DNA of 64,000 nt from CAZUYC01 sp964624475 (lineage in GTDB: Bacteria; Myxococcota_A; UBA9160; SMWR01). A program made the translations under genes and the position numbers. How positions within the stretch are numbered: the first letter of the stretch is position 1; every line of letters begins with the position of its first letter. The stretch lies in assembly GCA_964624475.1 (NCBI GenBank), contig CAZUYC010000123.1, forward strand, positions 6,663-70,662, read 5' to 3'. Under the pieces are notes generated by a model. That model did not search any database. It worked only from the letters and a program-made list of their open reading frames with translations, and had not been told where the DNA came from. This document shows, piece by piece, positions 50,452 through 59,061 of the stretch.

Positions 50452-51792
50452 ATGCAGCTGCGCAAGGGATCGCGGCTCGGGAAGTACCGCCTCGATCGGC
50501 GCATCGGGAGCGGCGCTTTCGGGGACGTGTGGAAGGCGCGCGACACCGTCGAGAACCGGGTGGTCGCGCTCAAGATCACCGGCGCCGCCGCGGTGCGCGA
50601 GTGGGGCCGCGGCGAGCTCGAGCAGGAGGCGCGGATCGCGAGCCGCCTGCGCCACCCGAACATCGTGTCGGTGCGCAACGCCGACTGGATCGACGGGCAC
50701 TTCGTGCTGGTCACGGACCTGGCGCAGACGAGCCTGGCGCGCTACCCGCGCGCGCGGCGCTCCGCCGCCACCGCGCTCGGGGTCGTCTGCGACGTCGCGG
50801 CCGGGCTCGCCCACGCGCACGAGCAGCGCGTGCTCCACCGCGACGTGAAGCCCGAGAACATCCTGATCTTCGCCGACGGCCGTGCCGCCCTCACCGATTT
50901 CGGCGCCTCGCGCTTCGCGACGAACAACCCCGGCACCGTGACCGAGGCCGGGACGCTCGGCTACCTCGCCCCGGAGCAGGCCTACGGGCGCGCCGGCTTC
51001 GCCTCCGACGTCTTCTCGCTCGGGCTCATCGCCTACGAGATCCTGACCGGCTACCTCCCGACCTGGCCCTTCGAGTGGCCGTTCGCGAGCCACGACCGCT
51101 TCGTGGCCAAGGTGCCGGAGCCGCTGCGGCCCGTGCTGCGCCGCGCGGCCGAGTTCGACCCGCGGCGGCGCTACCCGGACGCCGGGGTGCTCTCCGCGGC
51201 GCTGCGGCGCGCGCTCGAGCAGGCGCGCGAGGAGCCCGGGCGCGGGAAGCGCGCCCGCCGGCGCAAGCGCGAGCCGGGACCCTCGCCGCTCGCGCTCCAG
51301 GCCGCGGTCTTCCGGCGCGGCCCCGGTCGCGCGCTCGAGCTGCGCTACCGCTGCCGGCGCTGCTCGGGCCCGATCGGCGAGGCGATGCGCTTCTGCCCGT
51401 GGTGCGGTACCTCGGACAACTCCTTCCGCGAGCTCACGCGCTACGCGCTCGTGTGTCCCGACTGCGAGAAGGGCGTCCGCCCCGAGTGGAGCTTCTGCCC
51501 CTGGTGCTACGCGGGACGCTTCGTCCCGAACGGGCGCCGCCCGCCGCACGACCCGCGCGCCGCACGCCGCTGCGGCCGGCGCGGCTGCGCGGGCGAGCTG
51601 CGCCCGTTCATGCGCTACTGCCCGCTCTGCAAGTGGCGCACGCGCCGGCCCTGGACGCTCGCGGACCTGCCCGACCGCTGCCCGCGCTGCCGCTGGCCGA
51701 CCTCGCACGCCTTCCTGCGCTTCTGCCCCTGGTGCGGCCGCCACGAGCACCGCGCGGGCGCCTTCGCGGGCCGGAGCCGGGCGTCGCGGTAG
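50452..51792 (+). CDS. Ser/Thr protein kinase with C-terminal zinc-ribbon array
   Basis: This is a 446-residue Hanks-type kinase. The Gly loop is IGSGAFGDVWKAR (18-30) with Lys41, and the catalytic loop is HRDVKPEN (129-136). DFG sits at 149-151, and APEQ follows at 173-176. It is active by these residues. After about residue 275 a basic linker leads to an array of Cys4 zinc ribbons: CRRCSGP with CPWCG, CPDCEKG with CPWCY, CGRRGC with CPLC, and CPRCRW with CPWCG. There is no transmembrane helix, unlike PknB. The array may bind RNA or protein partners. It begins a run with a GT87 gene and a TPR lipoprotein gene. Confidence 0.92.
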   Translation: MQLRKGSRLGKYRLDRRIGSGAFGDVWKARDTVENRVVALKITGAAAVREWGRGELEQEARIASRLRHPNIVSVRNADWIDGHFVLVTDLAQTSLARYPRARRSAATALGVVCDVAAGLAHAHEQRVLHRDVKPENILIFADGRAALTDFGASRFATNNPGTVTEAGTLGYLAPEQAYGRAGFASDVFSLGLIAYEILTGYLPTWPFEWPFASHDRFVAKVPEPLRPVLRRAAEFDPRRRYPDAGVLSAALRRALEQAREEPGRGKRARRRKREPGPSPLALQAAVFRRGPGRALELRYRCRRCSGPIGEAMRFCPWCGTSDNSFRELTRYALVCPDCEKGVRPEWSFCPWCYAGRFVPNGRRPPHDPRAARRCGRRGCAGELRPFMRYCPLCKWRTRRPWTLADLPDRCPRCRWPTSHAFLRFCPWCGRHEHRAGAFAGRSRASR

Positions 51793-51839
51793 CCTCCGGC
51801 CGTTCGGGACGGCGCGAGCTCGACCAGGAGGCGCGTGAC

Positions 51840-53054
51840 ATGAGGATCTTGCGCAACGCACTCCTCGTCGTGTGCCTGCTCTCGGGCGTGAGCGCCGTCT
51901 ACTTGACGCTGCGCGTCGGACCGTACGGGTGGGACTACGACGTGTACTGCGGCAGCATCATGGCGGTGCAGGCGGGGCAGGACCCCTACCTCGCGGAGAA
52001 CACCCGGCGATTCCTCGGCAACAACTGGGTCCTGCCCTATCCGGCCGGGGCCCTGGTGCTCCTGAGTCCGCCGTGCCTGAAGCCGCGGACCCTCTATCCG
52101 GCGTTCTACACGCTGCTGCTGGGCGTGGCTGCCTTCGGGGTGTGGAGGCTGTGGCCCGAGCAGCCCCTGCTGCTGGCGGCGCTGTGGGTCGGCGGACTGG
52201 TGGCCGCGCCCTACAACTACCTCACCGGAAACACCGGCATCCTCGAGCTCGTGGCGTTCGTCGCCGCCCTCGCGGCCTCGATGGCGGGGCGCCAGAGGAG
52301 TGCCGGAACGTGGCTCGGGATCATCGCCGCCATCAAGCTGACCCCCCTGGCGTTCGCCGCCGTCTTCGCGGCGGTCGCGTGGCGGGAGCGCGGGCCGCGG
52401 GCCGCCGTGCAGCTCGGGCTCGGGGTCGCCCTGGGCTTCGCCATCGTGCATGGCCTGACCGTGCTGATCGACCCGCGCTACGAAGTCTCCATGTTCCGCG
52501 CGCTCAGCGGCGCCCTTCCGGGTCAGATCGGCGCCCTGGACGAGATGCGGGCGGGCTGGATCAACCCGGCCCTGCCCCTGATCCTCCAGGATGGGGTCGC
52601 CCTGCTCGGGGGCCCGGCCGCGCTGGGCCATGCCCTCTACGGCGCCTTGCTGCTCGCCGGGGTGCTGTTGCTTCTCGGGCTCTGGCGCCGCGAGCCGGAC
52701 GCGCTGACGGTGTGGAGCTACGGCGTGCTGGTCGTCTGTCTGCTGCTCCCCCGCTTCAAGCCGTACTCCTTCGTCTACGCGCTGGTGCCCCTCTTCTACC
52801 TGCTGCGCCGGAAGAGCCCCGGGCGGCAGGCGCTGGTCATGCTGCTCGGCACCCTGTTGCCGTTGCTGGCGTTCCGGGCTCCCCTGGACCGATTCGTCGA
52901 GAACGACGTGATGAGGCTCCTCGCGGGCGTGAACCAGATGCTGGCCCTGTGCGCGGCATTCGCCCTGCTGCTCTGGTGGGATCGCGGCCGCTTCGTTGGG
53001 GGTGCGCCCGCCGCGAGCCCGCCGAGCCTCGCGCCCGCGGGTCCGGGGAGCTAG
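51840..53054 (+). CDS. GT87-family membrane glycosyltransferase
   Basis: This 404-residue protein starts at ATG 51840, with AGGAGG 9 bases upstream. It has about 10 to 11 helices. The first loop, GPYGWDYDVYCGSIMAVQAGQDPY, carries the Asp motif of the alpha-mannosyltransferase GT87 family (PimE-like, DUF2029). LGIIAAIKLTPLAFA matches the conserved helix 'K..P' block, and LLPRFKPYSFVYAL the C-terminal one. It would use a polyprenyl-phosphate sugar on the periplasmic side. It is 47 bases after the kinase and directly abuts the TPR lipoprotein. Confidence 0.85.
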   Translation: MRILRNALLVVCLLSGVSAVYLTLRVGPYGWDYDVYCGSIMAVQAGQDPYLAENTRRFLGNNWVLPYPAGALVLLSPPCLKPRTLYPAFYTLLLGVAAFGVWRLWPEQPLLLAALWVGGLVAAPYNYLTGNTGILELVAFVAALAASMAGRQRSAGTWLGIIAAIKLTPLAFAAVFAAVAWRERGPRAAVQLGLGVALGFAIVHGLTVLIDPRYEVSMFRALSGALPGQIGALDEMRAGWINPALPLILQDGVALLGGPAALGHALYGALLLAGVLLLLGLWRREPDALTVWSYGVLVVCLLLPRFKPYSFVYALVPLFYLLRRKSPGRQALVMLLGTLLPLLAFRAPLDRFVENDVMRLLAGVNQMLALCAAFALLLWWDRGRFVGGAPAASPPSLAPAGPGS

Positions 53055-53939
53055 GTGCGCCGGCTTTCGATCGGGCTCTCGGCGCTCGCGATCCTCGCCA
53101 CGGCCGCCGCCTGCGCGCCGGGCGGAACGGTCGGCCGGGCGCGCGCGCAGGCCGAGTCCGGCGATCTCGACGGCGCGCGCGCCGAGCTCGAGCGCGAGCG
53201 CGAGCGCCGGCCGGACTCGGTCGACGTGCGGGTCGCCCTCGGCGAGGCGTACTACCGGATCGCGCGGGACGCGCTCGACCGCGAGAAAGACGAAACCCGC
53301 TACCTGGCCTTCCTCGAGCGCTCGGTCGCCGAGTTCGTGACGGCGCTCGAGCTCGACCCGCGGGACGATCGCCCCCACTTCTTCCTGGCCGTGATGGACA
53401 CCTACCGCGGCGAGCCCCGGAAGGCGCTGCGCGGCCTCGAAAACGTACGTCGGCTCGAGCCCTCGGGGGTCGCCTACACGAACATCGCGGAGCTCTACGT
53501 CTACCTCGGGCACCTCCACAAGGCCCGGCGCTGGAACGACCTGGGCCTGCACAAGGGGGCTCCGTACGGCGTCGCGATCTTCAACGACATGCTGATCAGC
53601 TGGAGGGAGGGCGATCTCGGCGAGGCCCGCCGCCGCTTCGCGGAGCTGCGCGAGAGCGACCCGGAGATCCTCCGCACCATCAACATGGCGCGCCTTCCCG
53701 AGGCGCCTCGCCGCTTCGAGGACTTCGCCGGCTACTGCTGCGCGAGCCCCGCCTGCGGCCCGTACCTGAAGGACGCCTGCCACGACCTCGCGCTCGACGT
53801 GCGCGAGCGCGAGATCTCGGACGAGACGGTGCTGCGCGAGCTGCGGATCGAGATGGAGAAGGAGCGCCGGCTGCGCAAGGTCTACGAGCAGCGCAAGGAT
53901 CTCGAGATCGAGGTCGAGCCGGAGCCGCCGCGCGAATGA
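53055..53939 (+). CDS. TPR-like lipoprotein
   Basis: The GTG start immediately follows the GT87 stop. The 294-residue protein has a lipoprotein signal (LSALAILATAAACAPGG, Cys at about residue 20) and then helical pairs spaced like TPR units: ARAQAESGDLDGARAELERE, VALGEAYYRIARDALDREK, FVTALELDPRDDRPHFFLAVMD and AELYVYLGHLHKARRWNDLGL. Residues 225-250 contain four Cys (YCCASPACGPYLKDACHD). The C-terminus is a charged helix. It probably is a membrane-attached scaffold. Co-transcription with the glycosyltransferase and kinase is likely. Confidence 0.78.
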   Translation: MRRLSIGLSALAILATAAACAPGGTVGRARAQAESGDLDGARAELERERERRPDSVDVRVALGEAYYRIARDALDREKDETRYLAFLERSVAEFVTALELDPRDDRPHFFLAVMDTYRGEPRKALRGLENVRRLEPSGVAYTNIAELYVYLGHLHKARRWNDLGLHKGAPYGVAIFNDMLISWREGDLGEARRRFAELRESDPEILRTINMARLPEAPRRFEDFAGYCCASPACGPYLKDACHDLALDVREREISDETVLRELRIEMEKERRLRKVYEQRKDLEIEVEPEPPRE

Positions 53940-53967
53940 GCCGGCACTGCCGGCGCGGTCGCGCCCC

Positions 53968-55038
53968 TCACGCCAGGCGGCGGATCGCCTGGGCCTTGAC
54001 GACGGCGTAGACGGCCACGCCCGGGGCGAGCCCGAGGCTCGCGGCGGCGCCCGCGGTGACCTTCGCGACCAGGGGCTCGCGCGCGTCGAGGTGCACCAGC
54101 GCGTCGGGCCCGCTGCGCTCGCAGCGCGAGACGGTCGCGGCGATCACGTTGCGCGCCGAGATGCGGCCCGGCGGGTCGACCGAGAGCAGCACGTCCTCGG
54201 CCCGGAGCCCTACGCAGACCGATTCCCCGACGCCGAGCGCGAAGGGGAGCGCGAGCCGGAGCCCGCGCGGCGTCTCGGCGATCGAGCTCCCGCCCGCGGT
54301 CTCGACCACGCGCGCGTCGAAGGCGTTCTCGACGCCGAGGCGCTCGGCGAGCGGCAAGACCGCGCGGCTCCACAGCACCTCGCGCGGCGGGCCGGTCGCG
54401 ACGACCCGGCCCGCGTCGAGCACGACCACGCGCTCGCCGGCGAGCAGCGCCTCGTCCGGATCGTGGGTCACCCAGAGGATCGCGAGCCGGAGCTCGTCGC
54501 GCAGGCGCAAGAGCAGGCGCAGCGCGCGGGCGCGCAGCGCCAGGTCGAGCGATGCGAGGGGCTCGTCGAGCAGCAGGGCGCGCGGGCCCGACGCCACGGC
54601 GCGCGCGATCGCGACGCGCTGCTGCTCGCCGCCCGAGAGCTCGCGGGGGAGCCGGTCGAGGAGCTCCCCGATCTCGAGCACCTCGAGCGCGCGCGCCAGG
54701 GCCGCCGCACCCTCCGCGCCGGCGCGGGCCCTGCCCAGGCGGAGATTCTCGCGCACCGGGAGGTGCGGCAGGAGCAGCGGATCCTGCGGCACCCAGCCGA
54801 GGCCGCGGGCCTCGGGCGGGAGGTGGAGGCCGCGAGCGGAGTCGTCGAGCTGGACGCCGCCGAGCCCGACCTCGAGCGCCGCCGCCGGGTGGAAGCCGAG
54901 CAGCACCTCGAAGAGCGTCGACTTGCCCGACCCGCTCGGGCCGAAGACGACCGCCACGCGCTCGTCCCAGGCCAGGTCGACCTCGAGGCGGAAGGCCTTC
55001 CGCTCGAGACGCGCGCGGATGCGCGTTGCCGCGCTCAT
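53968..55038 (-). CDS. modC: Molybdate ABC transporter ATP-binding protein
   Basis: This 356-residue protein carries Walker A FGPSGSGKST, the signature LSGGEQQRVAIARAV, Walker B ALLLDEPLASLD and the H-loop WVTHDPDEALL. The C-terminal 120 residues contain a mop/TOBE-type molybdate-binding domain (ISARNVIAATVSRCERSGPDALVHLDA, then VYAVVKAQAIRRLA). It energises ModB. It overlaps modB's stop by 4 bases. The operon order modA-modB-modC is standard. Confidence 0.94.
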   Translation of the reverse strand: MSAATRIRARLERKAFRLEVDLAWDERVAVVFGPSGSGKSTLFEVLLGFHPAAALEVGLGGVQLDDSARGLHLPPEARGLGWVPQDPLLLPHLPVRENLRLGRARAGAEGAAALARALEVLEIGELLDRLPRELSGGEQQRVAIARAVASGPRALLLDEPLASLDLALRARALRLLLRLRDELRLAILWVTHDPDEALLAGERVVVLDAGRVVATGPPREVLWSRAVLPLAERLGVENAFDARVVETAGGSSIAETPRGLRLALPFALGVGESVCVGLRAEDVLLSVDPPGRISARNVIAATVSRCERSGPDALVHLDAREPLVAKVTAGAAASLGLAPGVAVYAVVKAQAIRRLA

Positions 55039-55703
55039 CGCGGGCGCCGCCCGAGCCCGCCCTCGGCGGCCCAGAGCGCCGCGAGCGCGAGCGCGAAGGA
55101 TGCCGCGCAGAGCGCGAGCGCACCGGCGTCGTCGCCGCGCTGCACGCGCGACCAGATTCCGAGCGCGAGCGTCTCCGTGCGCCCCGGGATGATCCCCGCC
55201 ACGACCGCCGTGGCCCCGAACTCGCCGAGCGCGCGGGTGAAGGCGAGCAGCGCCCCGTAGGCTACCCCGCGCCGGGCGAGCGGCAGGCTCACACGGAAGA
55301 AGGTCGCGAGCGGTCCGAGCCCGAGCGAACGCGCGAGGCGCTCGTAGCGCGGATCGATCTCGGCGAAGGACTGCTCGCAGGCCCGGACGAGGAGCGGGAA
55401 GCCGACCACGGCGGCGGCGAGCGCGGCCGCGACCCAGGTGAACACGACCTCGACCCCGAGCGCCGAGAGGAGCGGCGCGAGCGGGCCGCGGCGTCCGAGG
55501 AGCAGCAGGAGCGCGAGGCCCACCGCCACCGGCGGGAGCACCATCGGAAGCGCGACGCAGGCCTGCACGAGCGACCGGCCGCGGAAGCGATGGCGCGCGA
55601 GCAGCCAGGCGAGGCCGACGGCGGGGGGAAGGCAGAGCAGCGTCGCGAGCGCCGAGACGCGCAGGGTGAGTCCGCCGATCGCGGCGAGCTCGCTCGCGCT
55701 CAC
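55035..55703 (-). CDS. modB: Molybdate ABC transporter permease
   Basis: This 222-residue inner-membrane permease has a GTG start at 55703 overlapping the modA stop (GTGA). It has five helices. FVARPMVLPP is represented by ALPMVLPPVAVGLALLLLLG, and the EAA loop by RYERLARSLGLGPLATFFRVSLPLARRGVAYGALLAFTRALGEFGATAVVAG, whose end is a hallmark of ModB/CysT-type permeases. It forms the channel with ModC. Confidence 0.94.
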   Translation of the reverse strand: MSASELAAIGGLTLRVSALATLLCLPPAVGLAWLLARHRFRGRSLVQACVALPMVLPPVAVGLALLLLLGRRGPLAPLLSALGVEVVFTWVAAALAAAVVGFPLLVRACEQSFAEIDPRYERLARSLGLGPLATFFRVSLPLARRGVAYGALLAFTRALGEFGATAVVAGIIPGRTETLALGIWSRVQRGDDAGALALCAASFALALAALWAAEGGLGRRPR

Positions 55704-56494
55704 GGCGCGCCGGGAGGAGGAGAGAAGCCGCTCGCCGCGAACGCGCGTCGCGCCTGCGCGCCCGCGAGGAAGGCGAAGAAGGCGCGGGCCTCGGCGCCGG
55801 CGTCCGAGCGCAGCGCGGCCTCGTAGGCGATCTCCGGCTGCTCGGCGGCGGGGATCTCGAAGGCGACGCGCGCGGAGCGCGCGAGCTTTGCCTCGGTCGC
55901 GTAGACGATCGCGGCGTCGGCGTTTCCCGCGTCCACCGCCGCCAGCGTCGCGCGGGCGTCCCCGGTCGCGACGAGGCGGGAGGCCAGGCTCTCGAGGAGC
56001 CCGCGGGCGGCGAGCCACTCGCGCCCGTAGCGGCCCACGGGGACCGCCGCGTCGGGAACGGCGATCCGGCGGATCTCCGCGCGCGCGAGGTCGGAGGCGA
56101 AACCGACCCGGCCGGCGAGATCCCCCCGCACCAGGACGACGAGGCGATTGCCCGCGACGCGGCGCCTCCCGTCGGGGGCCACGAGGCCCTCGGCGGAGAG
56201 CCGGTCGACGATCCCGGGATCCGCGGAGACGAGGAGCCCGAGCGGCGCCCCCGAGCGCATCTGCTCGGCCAGCACGTTCGAGGCGCCGAGGACGACGCGC
56301 ACGCGCACGCCGGGATGAGAGGCCTCGTAGCTCGAGGCGATCGCGCCCATCGGCTCCGCCAGGCTCGCGGCCGCGCCGACCAGGAGCTCCCCCGTTCCGC
56401 CGCCCGCCGCGAGCAGCGAGAGCGACAGCAGGGCCAGGGCCAGGGGCCCCGCCCCGCAGGGCGGGCGGAGTGCGAGGCTGGGGATCCGGGACAC
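55700..56494 (-). CDS. modA: Molybdate ABC transporter substrate-binding protein
   Basis: I favour the start at about 56494, close after GGAGG; an ATG at 56524 is the alternative. A signal peptide (PLALALLSLSLLAAGGG) is followed by the ModA fold: LLVGAAASLAEPMGAIASSYEASHPGVRVRVVLGASNVLAEQMRSGAPLGLLVSADPGIVDRLSAEG. NRLVVLVR, IAVPDAAVPVGRYGREWL and NADAAIVYATEAKLA follow. The oxyanion-binding Ser residues in AAASLAEP and GASNVL are present. It delivers molybdate or tungstate to ModBC. No molybdenum regulator gene is adjacent. Confidence 0.93.
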   Translation of the reverse strand: MSRIPSLALRPPCGAGPLALALLSLSLLAAGGGTGELLVGAAASLAEPMGAIASSYEASHPGVRVRVVLGASNVLAEQMRSGAPLGLLVSADPGIVDRLSAEGLVAPDGRRRVAGNRLVVLVRGDLAGRVGFASDLARAEIRRIAVPDAAVPVGRYGREWLAARGLLESLASRLVATGDARATLAAVDAGNADAAIVYATEAKLARSARVAFEIPAAEQPEIAYEAALRSDAGAEARAFFAFLAGAQARRAFAASGFSPPPGAP

Positions 56495-56556
56495 GTGGCC
56501 TCCGGTCGAGCGGCATGTCAGCATAGTCGGCGGGGAACCTCCTTGGGGGGCGGGGA

Positions 56557-56967
56557 ATGCGCCAGCTGACGCTCTTCCTCGGGCTCCTGCTCGCGGGGGT
56601 CGCGATCGGCTCCGGGTGGCTCGACGAGGGCGAGGTCGTGGGCCTCACGACCTACGACGCCCGCGCCCACGGGCACGAGACCGACCTCTGGATCGTCGAC
56701 ATCGACGGTCGGAGCTACCTGCGCGCCGACCTGCCGGGCGCGGATTGGCTCGACCGGCTGCGCGCGAACCCCGAGGCGGAGCTGCGGCGCGACGGCACGC
56801 AGGAGCGCGTCCGGGCCGTGCCGTTCGACGACCCGGCGCTGCGCGACGCCGTGGGCCGCGCGATGGCCGAGAAGTACGGTCTCGTCGATCGCCTCGTCGC
56901 CGCCATCCGCGACGACGACCGGGCCGTTCCCGTCCTCCTCGAGCCGATCCCCGCCGAGCCGCGCTGA
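56557..56967 (+). CDS. Small exported protein, paralogue of the protein at 12455
   Basis: This 136-residue protein has an N-terminal hydrophobic signal or anchor (LTLFLGLLLAGVAIGSGW). Strands VVGLTTYDARAHGHETDLWIVDIDGRSYLRAD are followed by WLDRLRANPEAELRRDG and a terminal MAEKYGLVDRLVAAIRD helix. The same order of motifs appears in the protein encoded at 12455. Together they suggest a split beta-barrel fold like nitroreductase-type F420/FMN proteins, but no cofactor motif is clear. It is divergent from modA. A tandem repeat array follows. Confidence 0.7.
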   Translation: MRQLTLFLGLLLAGVAIGSGWLDEGEVVGLTTYDARAHGHETDLWIVDIDGRSYLRADLPGADWLDRLRANPEAELRRDGTQERVRAVPFDDPALRDAVGRAMAEKYGLVDRLVAAIRDDDRAVPVLLEPIPAEPR

Positions 56968-56984
56968 CGCCTCTCGCCAGGCGA

Positions 56985-57215
56985 AGCCGAGCGAAGGGGC
57001 AAGCGGAGCGCGCAGCGAGGCGAAGCCGAGCGAAGGTCATGGGGCAAGCGGAGCGCGCAGCGAGGCGAAGCCGAGCGAAGGTCATGGGGCAAGCGGAGCG
57101 CGCAGCGAGGCGAAGCCGAGCGAAGGTGATGGCAAGCGAAGCGCGCAGCGAGGCGAAGCCGAGCGAAGATCATGACAAGCGGAGCGCGCAGCGAGGCGAA
57201 GCCGAGCGAAGGTCA
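56985..57215 (+). repeat. Tandem array, about 5.5 copies of a 43-45-base unit
   Basis: Each unit contains GGCAAGCGGAGCGCGCAGCG, then AGGCGAAGCCGAGCGAAGGT and CATG. A truncated first copy (from about 56985) is followed by five nearly identical full units that differ by single bases and end in TCATG, TGATG or TCACC. This is the densest site of the dispersed repeat family. The last unit provides the ATG at 57172 and first codons of the methyltransferase gene. There are no spacers of unique sequence, so it is not a CRISPR array. Confidence 0.9.
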
Positions 57216-58371
57216 CCAGGCCGAGGTGCGCATCGACTCGCTCGCCGCCGGCGGGGACGGTGTCGCGCGTCTGCCCGACGGGCGGATCGTCTTCGTCCCG
57301 TTCTCGGCGCCGGGAGATCGGGTGCGCGTGCGCCTCGTCGAGAGCCGCGCGCGCTTCGCTCGCGCGCAGGTCGAGGAGCTCCTCGAGGCGGGGCCCGCGC
57401 GCGTCGACCCCGTCTGCCCGGCCTTCGGGACCTGCGGCGGTTGCGCGTGGCAGCACGTCGACTACGCGGCGCAGCTCGAGGCCAAGCGCGCCATCCTCGC
57501 CGAGGCGCTGCGCCGGATCGGGGGGCTCGAAACGGAGGTGGGGCCCGTCCTGCCGTCCCCGAGCGAATACGGCTACCGCGCTCGCACCCGCATCCGGGTC
57601 GAGGGCGGTCGCGTCGGCTACCTGCGCCGCCGCTCCCACGCCTTGTGCGCCGTGAGTCGCTGCCCCGTCCTCGTGCCGGCGCTCGAAGAGCGCCTGCACG
57701 AGCTCGCAGCGCATCCTCCGGCCGAGCAGGGCGAGTGGGAGCTCGCGGTCGGCTCGGGCGAGGTTCGCGCGGCGCCGATCGCGTCGAGCCACGCGCCGCG
57801 GACCCTGCTCGAGGTCGGCGGGCGGCGGATCGAGGTCTCGCACGGAGTCTTCGCGCAGTCGAATGCGCTCCTGCTCGAGGAGCTCGCGTCGCGCGTGGCG
57901 GCGGCGGCGGGGCGCGGCGCGCTCGCGGTCGAGCTCTTCGCCGGAGCCGGTCTTTTCACGCTCGGGCTCGCGCAGCGCTTCGAGCGGGTGGTCGCCGTGG
58001 AGGGCGACCGCGTCGCCGTCCGCGACCTGCGCGCCAACCTCGCGCAGGCCGGGCCCGGTCGGGTCGAGATCGTGGGCGAGCGCGTCGAGCGAGCGCTCCC
58101 GCGCCTCGCCGGCCTGCGCCCGGAGGCGCTGGTGCTCGACCCGCCGCGCAGCGGGCTCCCGCGAGGCTCGAGCAGCGAGCTCGTCGCAGTGGAGGCGCGG
58201 CGCATCGTCTATCTGTCCTGCGATCCCGCCACGCTGGCACGCGACCTCGCCGAGCTCTGCGCTCGGGGCCAGGCGCTTCGGGCGGTGGAGGCCATCGACC
58301 TCTTCCCGCAGACTCCCCACGTGGAGGCGCTCGCGTTGCTGGAGCGCGAGGAGGGCCCGGGGGCGCCGTGA
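57172..58371 (+). CDS. TrmA/RlmD-family RNA (uracil-5-)methyltransferase
   Basis: This 399-residue SAM-dependent 23S rRNA or tRNA methyltransferase has a TRAM domain at residues 17-75. A [4Fe-4S] site follows, CPAFGTCGGCAWQH plus the Cys in SRCPVLVP. The Rossmann methyltransferase domain has VELFAGAGLFTLGLA, LVLDPPRSGLP and the nucleophile Cys in YLSCDPATLARDLAEL. The first 14 codons are repeat-derived (SGARSEAKPSEG), so the original start may have been just before residue 16, or the repeat now supplies it. Which RNA base it modifies cannot be told. Confidence 0.92.
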   Translation: MTSGARSEAKPSEGHQAEVRIDSLAAGGDGVARLPDGRIVFVPFSAPGDRVRVRLVESRARFARAQVEELLEAGPARVDPVCPAFGTCGGCAWQHVDYAAQLEAKRAILAEALRRIGGLETEVGPVLPSPSEYGYRARTRIRVEGGRVGYLRRRSHALCAVSRCPVLVPALEERLHELAAHPPAEQGEWELAVGSGEVRAAPIASSHAPRTLLEVGGRRIEVSHGVFAQSNALLLEELASRVAAAAGRGALAVELFAGAGLFTLGLAQRFERVVAVEGDRVAVRDLRANLAQAGPGRVEIVGERVERALPRLAGLRPEALVLDPPRSGLPRGSSSELVAVEARRIVYLSCDPATLARDLAELCARGQALRAVEAIDLFPQTPHVEALALLEREEGPGAP

Positions 58372-58405
58372 CGCGAACCGCGGGCTAAGGTTCCCGGATC
58401 CGACG

Positions 58406-59041
58406 ATGGTGCGTGTCGACCCCGGCGCGGCAGGGCTCTCGGCTCCCCGACCAGGGGGGTTCGTCCTCTACCTGGAGGGGCCCCGCGACCGCGGGATCCT
58501 CCAGGCCTGGGCGAAGCGGCTGCTCCCGGCGGACGGGCGCCGCCTCTTCGAGGCGTCGGTGATCCTCGGCGGACGCCAGCCGGCGCGTGCGCTCGACCAC
58601 TTCCAGCGCCTCGGCGGGAGCGGCGCAGGCCTGCGGGCCCTGTGCGTCCTCGACCGCGACGACGGGGCGCCGTCCCGTGCGCCGGCCGAGGAGCCGGCGC
58701 TCGAGTTCTTCACCTGGGGCCGGCGCCACATCGAGAGCTACCTCCTCGTCGCCGCCGCGATCGGCCGCAGCCTGCGCCTTCCGGAGCGGGACCGCCGGGT
58801 GGAGCGCGCGTTGCGCGGCCTCGTCCCGGCGGAGGCCGACGAGGCCGGCTGGCGCGAGCTCGATGCGAAGCGCCTGCTCGCACCGGGCGGAGTGCTGCCG
58901 CGCGCTCTCGGCGCCGCGCTGCCGCCGGCCGCGATCGCGCGCTCGATGCGGCCCGCCGAGCTCCACGCGGACGTGCTCGACTGCTTCGCGCGCCTGCGCG
59001 CGGTGCTCGGCCAGAAGGATCCGGTGCGCGTGCTGCGCTAA
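58406..59041 (+). CDS. Solo TOPRIM/OLD-like protein
   Basis: This 211-residue protein resembles the TOPRIM part of OLD-family nucleases or DUF4435, without an ATPase domain. FVLYLEGPRDRGILQAWAKRL supplies an acidic E..D. ASVILGGRQPARALDHF and RALCVLDRDDG supply the DxD, and FFTWGRRHIESYLL supplies the conserved E.Y at the end of the fold. The last 60 residues are helical. It could be a stand-alone nuclease domain. No gajAB-type partner is adjacent. Divalent-metal catalysis is inferred, not seen. Confidence 0.55.
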   Translation: MVRVDPGAAGLSAPRPGGFVLYLEGPRDRGILQAWAKRLLPADGRRLFEASVILGGRQPARALDHFQRLGGSGAGLRALCVLDRDDGAPSRAPAEEPALEFFTWGRRHIESYLLVAAAIGRSLRLPERDRRVERALRGLVPAEADEAGWRELDAKRLLAPGGVLPRALGAALPPAAIARSMRPAELHADVLDCFARLRAVLGQKDPVRVLR

Positions 59042-59061
59042 TCATCGGGGTGGGGGGAAGC

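Noticed and set aside
56985..57215. Possible CRISPR array
   Set aside because: Repeat units follow each other without unique spacers, no cas genes are present, and the unit also occurs singly elsewhere.
58406..59041. Gabija-type defence system
   Set aside because: Only a TOPRIM-like domain is present, with neither the GajA ATPase domain nor a GajB helicase beside it.
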